Shown here piece after piece: positions 62,585 to 64,000 of a stretch of DNA of 64,000 bases; position 1 is the first letter of the stretch, and each line of letters opens with the position of its first letter. The position numbers and the translations under genes were made by a program. Source of the stretch: an uncultured Chitinophaga sp. (GTDB lineage Bacteria > Bacteroidota > Bacteroidia > Chitinophagales > Chitinophagaceae); assembly GCF_937898475.1 (NCBI RefSeq), contig NZ_CALEJS010000040.1:1-64000 (forward strand), written 5' to 3'. The notes under the pieces were generated by a model. The model was given only the letters and a program-made list of their open reading frames with translations. It was not told the origin of the DNA and did not search any database.

Positions 62585-62851
62585 ATGAACATTGACACTG
62601 ATCGTTTTAAAGCATTTATAAATAATTCATTCCCTGCCTATAAAATAGACATCAAGGAATTTAAATCAGGCGTGATTGTTATTGACATCTTCCGGGCCAG
62701 AGACTTTATCGCCATTCAGTACGACGGTGAATCTTATATTGGTGTGTCGGTTATTCCCAATACTGGTAAGGCGGCCAGTTATGGCCTGCTGGATAGGGTT
62801 TTTGATAACATTGAAGATTTCGAAGGGTATATTACTGAAATGATAAAATGA
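62585..62851 (+). CDS. Small protein of unknown function
   Basis: An 88-residue acidic protein with an alpha/beta pattern (DRFKAFINNSFPAYKID, GVIVIDIFRARDFIAIQYDG, SYGLLDRVFDNIEDFEGYI). I do not recognise it; the compact fold resembles small immunity-type proteins, but that is only a guess. It is convergent with the broken LytTR gene, 3 bp from its stop. Confidence 0.55.
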   Translation: MNIDTDRFKAFINNSFPAYKIDIKEFKSGVIVIDIFRARDFIAIQYDGESYIGVSVIPNTGKAASYGLLDRVFDNIEDFEGYITEMIK

Positions 62852-62854
62852 CCC

Positions 62855-63251
62855 CTACCGGCTTTCCAGCCAGCGCTTGAATGCTGGATTGCGGCTAGCA
62901 CTGGTGTATACGCCGACGGCCCTGTTCTTTAAAAATATCTCTGTTCTATCGCCTTCAATACTGCACATGTGATCAATCTCTTCCACATTGATGATGTTGC
63001 CGCGGTTAATACGGAAAAAACGTCCGGGTCAAGCTCCTGTTCCAATTGTTGCAAGGTTTGCTCCCGGAGGGAATGTTTTTCCCCTGAACGGTCATGCGCA
63101 TAGACGATACCATTGGTAATGGAGAAGCGGCACACATGAGCAGTTTCCACGAGCAGGATCTTGTCGTACAGCCTGTAGGTAAATCTTTGCCTGTACCGCT
63201 TACGGTCTTTCTGCTGCAAGGCCTGCCATAGTGTTTCTAAAAGATATAAAA
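62855..63251 (-). pseudogene. Broken LytTR response regulator fragment
   Basis: The frame from about 63219 to the TTTTTT run encodes a LytTR domain start (YRLYDKILLVETAHV...GIVYAHD). At 63024-63029 a run of six T's (minus strand) is one base short, and the other frame continues FRINRGNIINVEEIDHM...FKRWLESR to a stop at 62855-62857. Upstream an in-frame TGA cuts the gene off from its receiver. It is either a pseudogene or a sequencing error plus truncation. Confidence 0.75.
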
Positions 63252-63366
63252 ATCAGACAGGTGCTTCAATCCCAGTCCCAGGCTTTCGTGCCGGTACGCT
63301 TTGGATTGTATGGCATTGGCAACGGTAAGGGCATTGTCATCAATATATGGTTGCTCACGGGAATCA
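63252..63366. other. Remnant sequence between the LytTR fragment and the last gene
   Basis: On the minus strand an open frame without start encodes SREQPYIDDNALTVANAIQS and ends near HESLGLGLKHLSDFYIF. It could be the end of a further decayed gene. No regulatory signal is seen. Confidence 0.4.
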
Positions 63367-63969
63367 CTAAGACTTCCGTATAAAATCCTCCAGTCGCTGA
63401 CGGGTGATCACCTGGTTATTCCAGTACCAGGTTTCCTTTGCGTCCAGCATGGCCATAGAAGCATTTGACTGAGCAGCCAGCCAATCTACAAAGTCGGCGC
63501 GGTCAGGGAAATGTTGTACCACGTTGATCATTCCTCCGTCAAACACCTCTCCGTAGAGGTATTCTCCGGACGTTCCCACCTCCAGGCCCATACCGCAATA
63601 ATCGCGATGGCTGAAGAACAGCGGGCCATGTTGCAGGGCATCTGCTACCTTCTCCGCCAGCTCACGGCCATATGGCGTATCCTGGCGGCGGATCCTCTCT
63701 ACCATATCCTGCAGCCGGCGCTCTTCTTCCTTCTTCTTTTCAATGGCTTCCTGATGTTCCCGCGCCGCCAGCTCCCGGCGGGAAATGTGGTGGTACTCAA
63801 ATTTGTTGTCTGACAGATCAATATCTATGATAAGTACGGCTGCATCCGGGTCTGTGCTGTTCAGGTAATTATCTATCAACTTCTTCAACGGCCGTTCCAG
63901 GTCCCAGAACAACATTGACTTTCCATCCTGCCGTTGGCCGCTCAGTGTCAATAACAGGGCGCCTGTCAT
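63367..63969 (-). CDS. Unknown protein, possibly cut by the window edge
   Basis: At least 200 residues with a charged helical region (ELAAREHQEAIEKKKEEERRLQDMVERIRR). The frame stays open upstream to the window end, so 63969 may not be the true start. I recognise no domain. Confidence 0.5.
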   Translation of the reverse strand: MTGALLLTLSGQRQDGKSMLFWDLERPLKKLIDNYLNSTDPDAAVLIIDIDLSDNKFEYHHISRRELAAREHQEAIEKKKEEERRLQDMVERIRRQDTPYGRELAEKVADALQHGPLFFSHRDYCGMGLEVGTSGEYLYGEVFDGGMINVVQHFPDRADFVDWLAAQSNASMAMLDAKETWYWNNQVITRQRLEDFIRKS

Positions 63970-64000
63970 CCGGCATTCAAGCCGGCCGCCGGTGCAGTGC

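Overview
The window looks like a chromosomal segment of a Bacteroidota bacterium, most likely a Chitinophaga-like member of the Chitinophagaceae. This is inferred from gene families and promoters; no search was possible. Several promoters match the Bacteroidota pattern TTTG-N19-TAnnTTTG. The family mix also fits: FecR-type anti-sigma factor, two-component propeller kinase, LytS/LytTR pairs, DUF4476, DUF4856, imelysin, HTTM, FG-GAP/UnbV lipoprotein and TonB receptor. There is no phage, transposase, CRISPR array or plasmid replication gene.

Layout. 1-1262 is non-coding: an apparent rRNA-operon leader with two promoters firing leftward out of the window, a TTGAGG tandem repeat and a 164-bp inverted-repeat element. 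1263-4214 (minus) is truA, a DUF4476 protein and a biotin carrier protein. 4337-6892 is an M1 aminopeptidase. 6954-12774 (minus) is a tight operon: HD-PycTM membrane protein, polyphosphate kinase, thioredoxin-like protein, DUF4442 hotdog protein and beta-CASP nuclease. 12857-17439 (plus) holds an SdiA-regulated-like lipoprotein and a 1212-residue phosphoesterase / kinase-like / beta-barrel fusion. 17509-23318 (minus) holds a GAF-like protein, lysA, an S4 protein and an M20 dipeptidase. 23676-25438 (plus) holds a possible 31-codon ORF, an ECF sigma factor lacking region 4 and a FecR protein. 26248-28265 is a LemA-TPM-TPM operon. 29341-37147 (minus) holds gap, pgk, dctA, an SMP-30-like propeller and a large propeller histidine kinase. 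37288-39607 contains two identical tRNA-Glu genes around a gene fragment, a long palindrome and a double esterase. 39703-48314 is rich in signalling genes (two LytS/LytTR pairs, AraC) plus MscS, Ohr and DUF1223. 48466-57983 (minus) is a five-gene cluster: FG-GAP lipoprotein, DUF4856 lipoprotein, imelysin, HTTM (vitamin-K-carboxylase-like) and TonB receptor. 58043-64000 holds an M28 peptidase, two SDRs, map, a VOC protein, a small unknown, a broken LytTR gene and an unknown gene possibly cut by the window edge.

Most promising for new biology: the HTTM/imelysin/DUF4856/TonB cluster, whose HTTM protein keeps the His and Lys expected of an active carboxylase and whose DUF4856 gene is preceded by two phased 19-bp repeats; the phosphoesterase-kinase-barrel fusion; the HD-PycTM-ppk1 operon; and a family of intergenic word-repeat hairpins, two of which share a conserved core while one supplies the -33 box of lysA.
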